From the NCBI GenBank assembly GCA_900540305.1, contig UQFL01000053.1, forward strand, positions 1-13,084: a DNA stretch of 13,084 nt, given 5' to 3'. Origin of the DNA: an uncultured Oscillospiraceae bacterium. Its GTDB lineage: Bacteria > Bacillota > Clostridia > Oscillospirales > Acutalibacteraceae. Every line of letters begins with the position of its first letter. Position 1 is the first letter of the stretch. The notes beneath the pieces were generated by a model. The model was not told the origin of the DNA. It did no database searches and saw only the letters and a program-made list of their open reading frames with translations. Below are positions 13,043 to 13,084 of the stretch, one piece after another. Both the position numbers and the translations under genes were made by a program.

Positions 13043-13084
13043 CTGTCTCTTATACACATCTCCGAGCCCACGAGACCGAGGCTG
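13043..13084 (+). other. Illumina Nextera adapter and i7 index (sequencing artefact)
   Basis: 13043-13061 is CTGTCTCTTATACACATCT, the Tn5 mosaic end of the Nextera library kit; 13062-13076 is CCGAGCCCACGAGAC, the read-2 adapter; 13077-13084 is CGAGGCTG, which I recall as the i7 index N710. The contig stops exactly at the end of the index. This is synthetic DNA from untrimmed read-through, not a mobile element or genome sequence. Confidence 0.97.

Noticed and set aside
13043..13084. A Tn5-like transposon end or a novel C-terminus of the XRE protein
   Set aside because: The bases are the Nextera mosaic end, adapter and index; no transposon genes or inverted partner are present.
1..13084. CRISPR array, tRNA, rRNA, insertion sequence or defence island
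   Set aside because: No spaced repeats, no cloverleaf-like or rRNA sequence, no transposase or nuclease domains were seen on either strand; most genes are ordinary core functions.

Overview
The window reads as the chromosome of an AT-leaning, low-GC Gram-positive bacterium, most likely a Clostridia-type Firmicute. The evidence is the CIRCE-hrcA-grpE-dnaK-dnaJ order, a short DnaK (613 residues) missing the proteobacterial insertion, strong AGGAGG-type ribosome binding sites, several TTG starts, intrinsic terminators with T-tracts, a lipoprotein PstS, and heavy use of AGA, CTT and ACA codons. The last 42 bases are not biological. They are an Illumina Nextera read-through adapter plus an 8-base index, so this is a contig end from a shotgun assembly with incomplete trimming.

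Layout: (1) 1-76, minus strand: the first 25 codons of a histidine-phosphatase-family gene, in markedly GC-rich codons unlike the rest. (2) 77-1087: a secreted CHAP-domain peptidoglycan hydrolase, preceded by two sites that match the WalR (YycF) box exactly and followed by a strong terminator. (3) 1101-2323: a MarR-type regulator, frameshifted at an A7 tract, coupled to a YczE-like membrane protein, with a well-formed promoter overlapped by repeats that look like an autoregulatory operator. (4) 2423-7197: the class I heat-shock operon hrcA-grpE-dnaK-dnaJ behind a perfect CIRCE element, with a 13-bp hairpin between dnaK and dnaJ. (5) 7242-8512: a UDP-glucose 6-dehydrogenase with no visible promoter of its own, then a strong terminator. 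(6) 8567-12102: a phosphate-uptake operon pstS-pstC-pstA-pstB with overlapping genes, behind a Pho-box-like array of hexamers at 11-bp spacing and an extended -10. (7) 12136-12700: a DUF5662-like protein with clustered histidines. (8) 12720-13042: the start of an XRE-family regulator, cut off by the adapter.

How the parts work together: HrcA represses its own operon at CIRCE; GrpE, DnaK and DnaJ form the Hsp70 cycle that refolds proteins and also affects HrcA activity. PstS captures phosphate, PstC/PstA form the membrane channel and PstB hydrolyses ATP; the hexamer array suggests PhoP activation under phosphate limitation. The CHAP hydrolase with WalR-type sites fits the cell-wall homeostasis regulon. 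Two OmpR-family regulators with similar 11-bp-period sites (WalR and PhoP types) are thus implied, although neither is encoded here.

I found no convincing new multi-gene system. The points most worth a second look are the WalR-type boxes, the circularly permuted PstS, the MarR frameshift in a homopolymer, the dnaK-dnaJ hairpin, the Pho array, and the two suspect contig ends. No intergenic gap exceeds 300 bases; the three longest (77-295, 2277-2512, 8463-8710) hold the regulatory elements listed.
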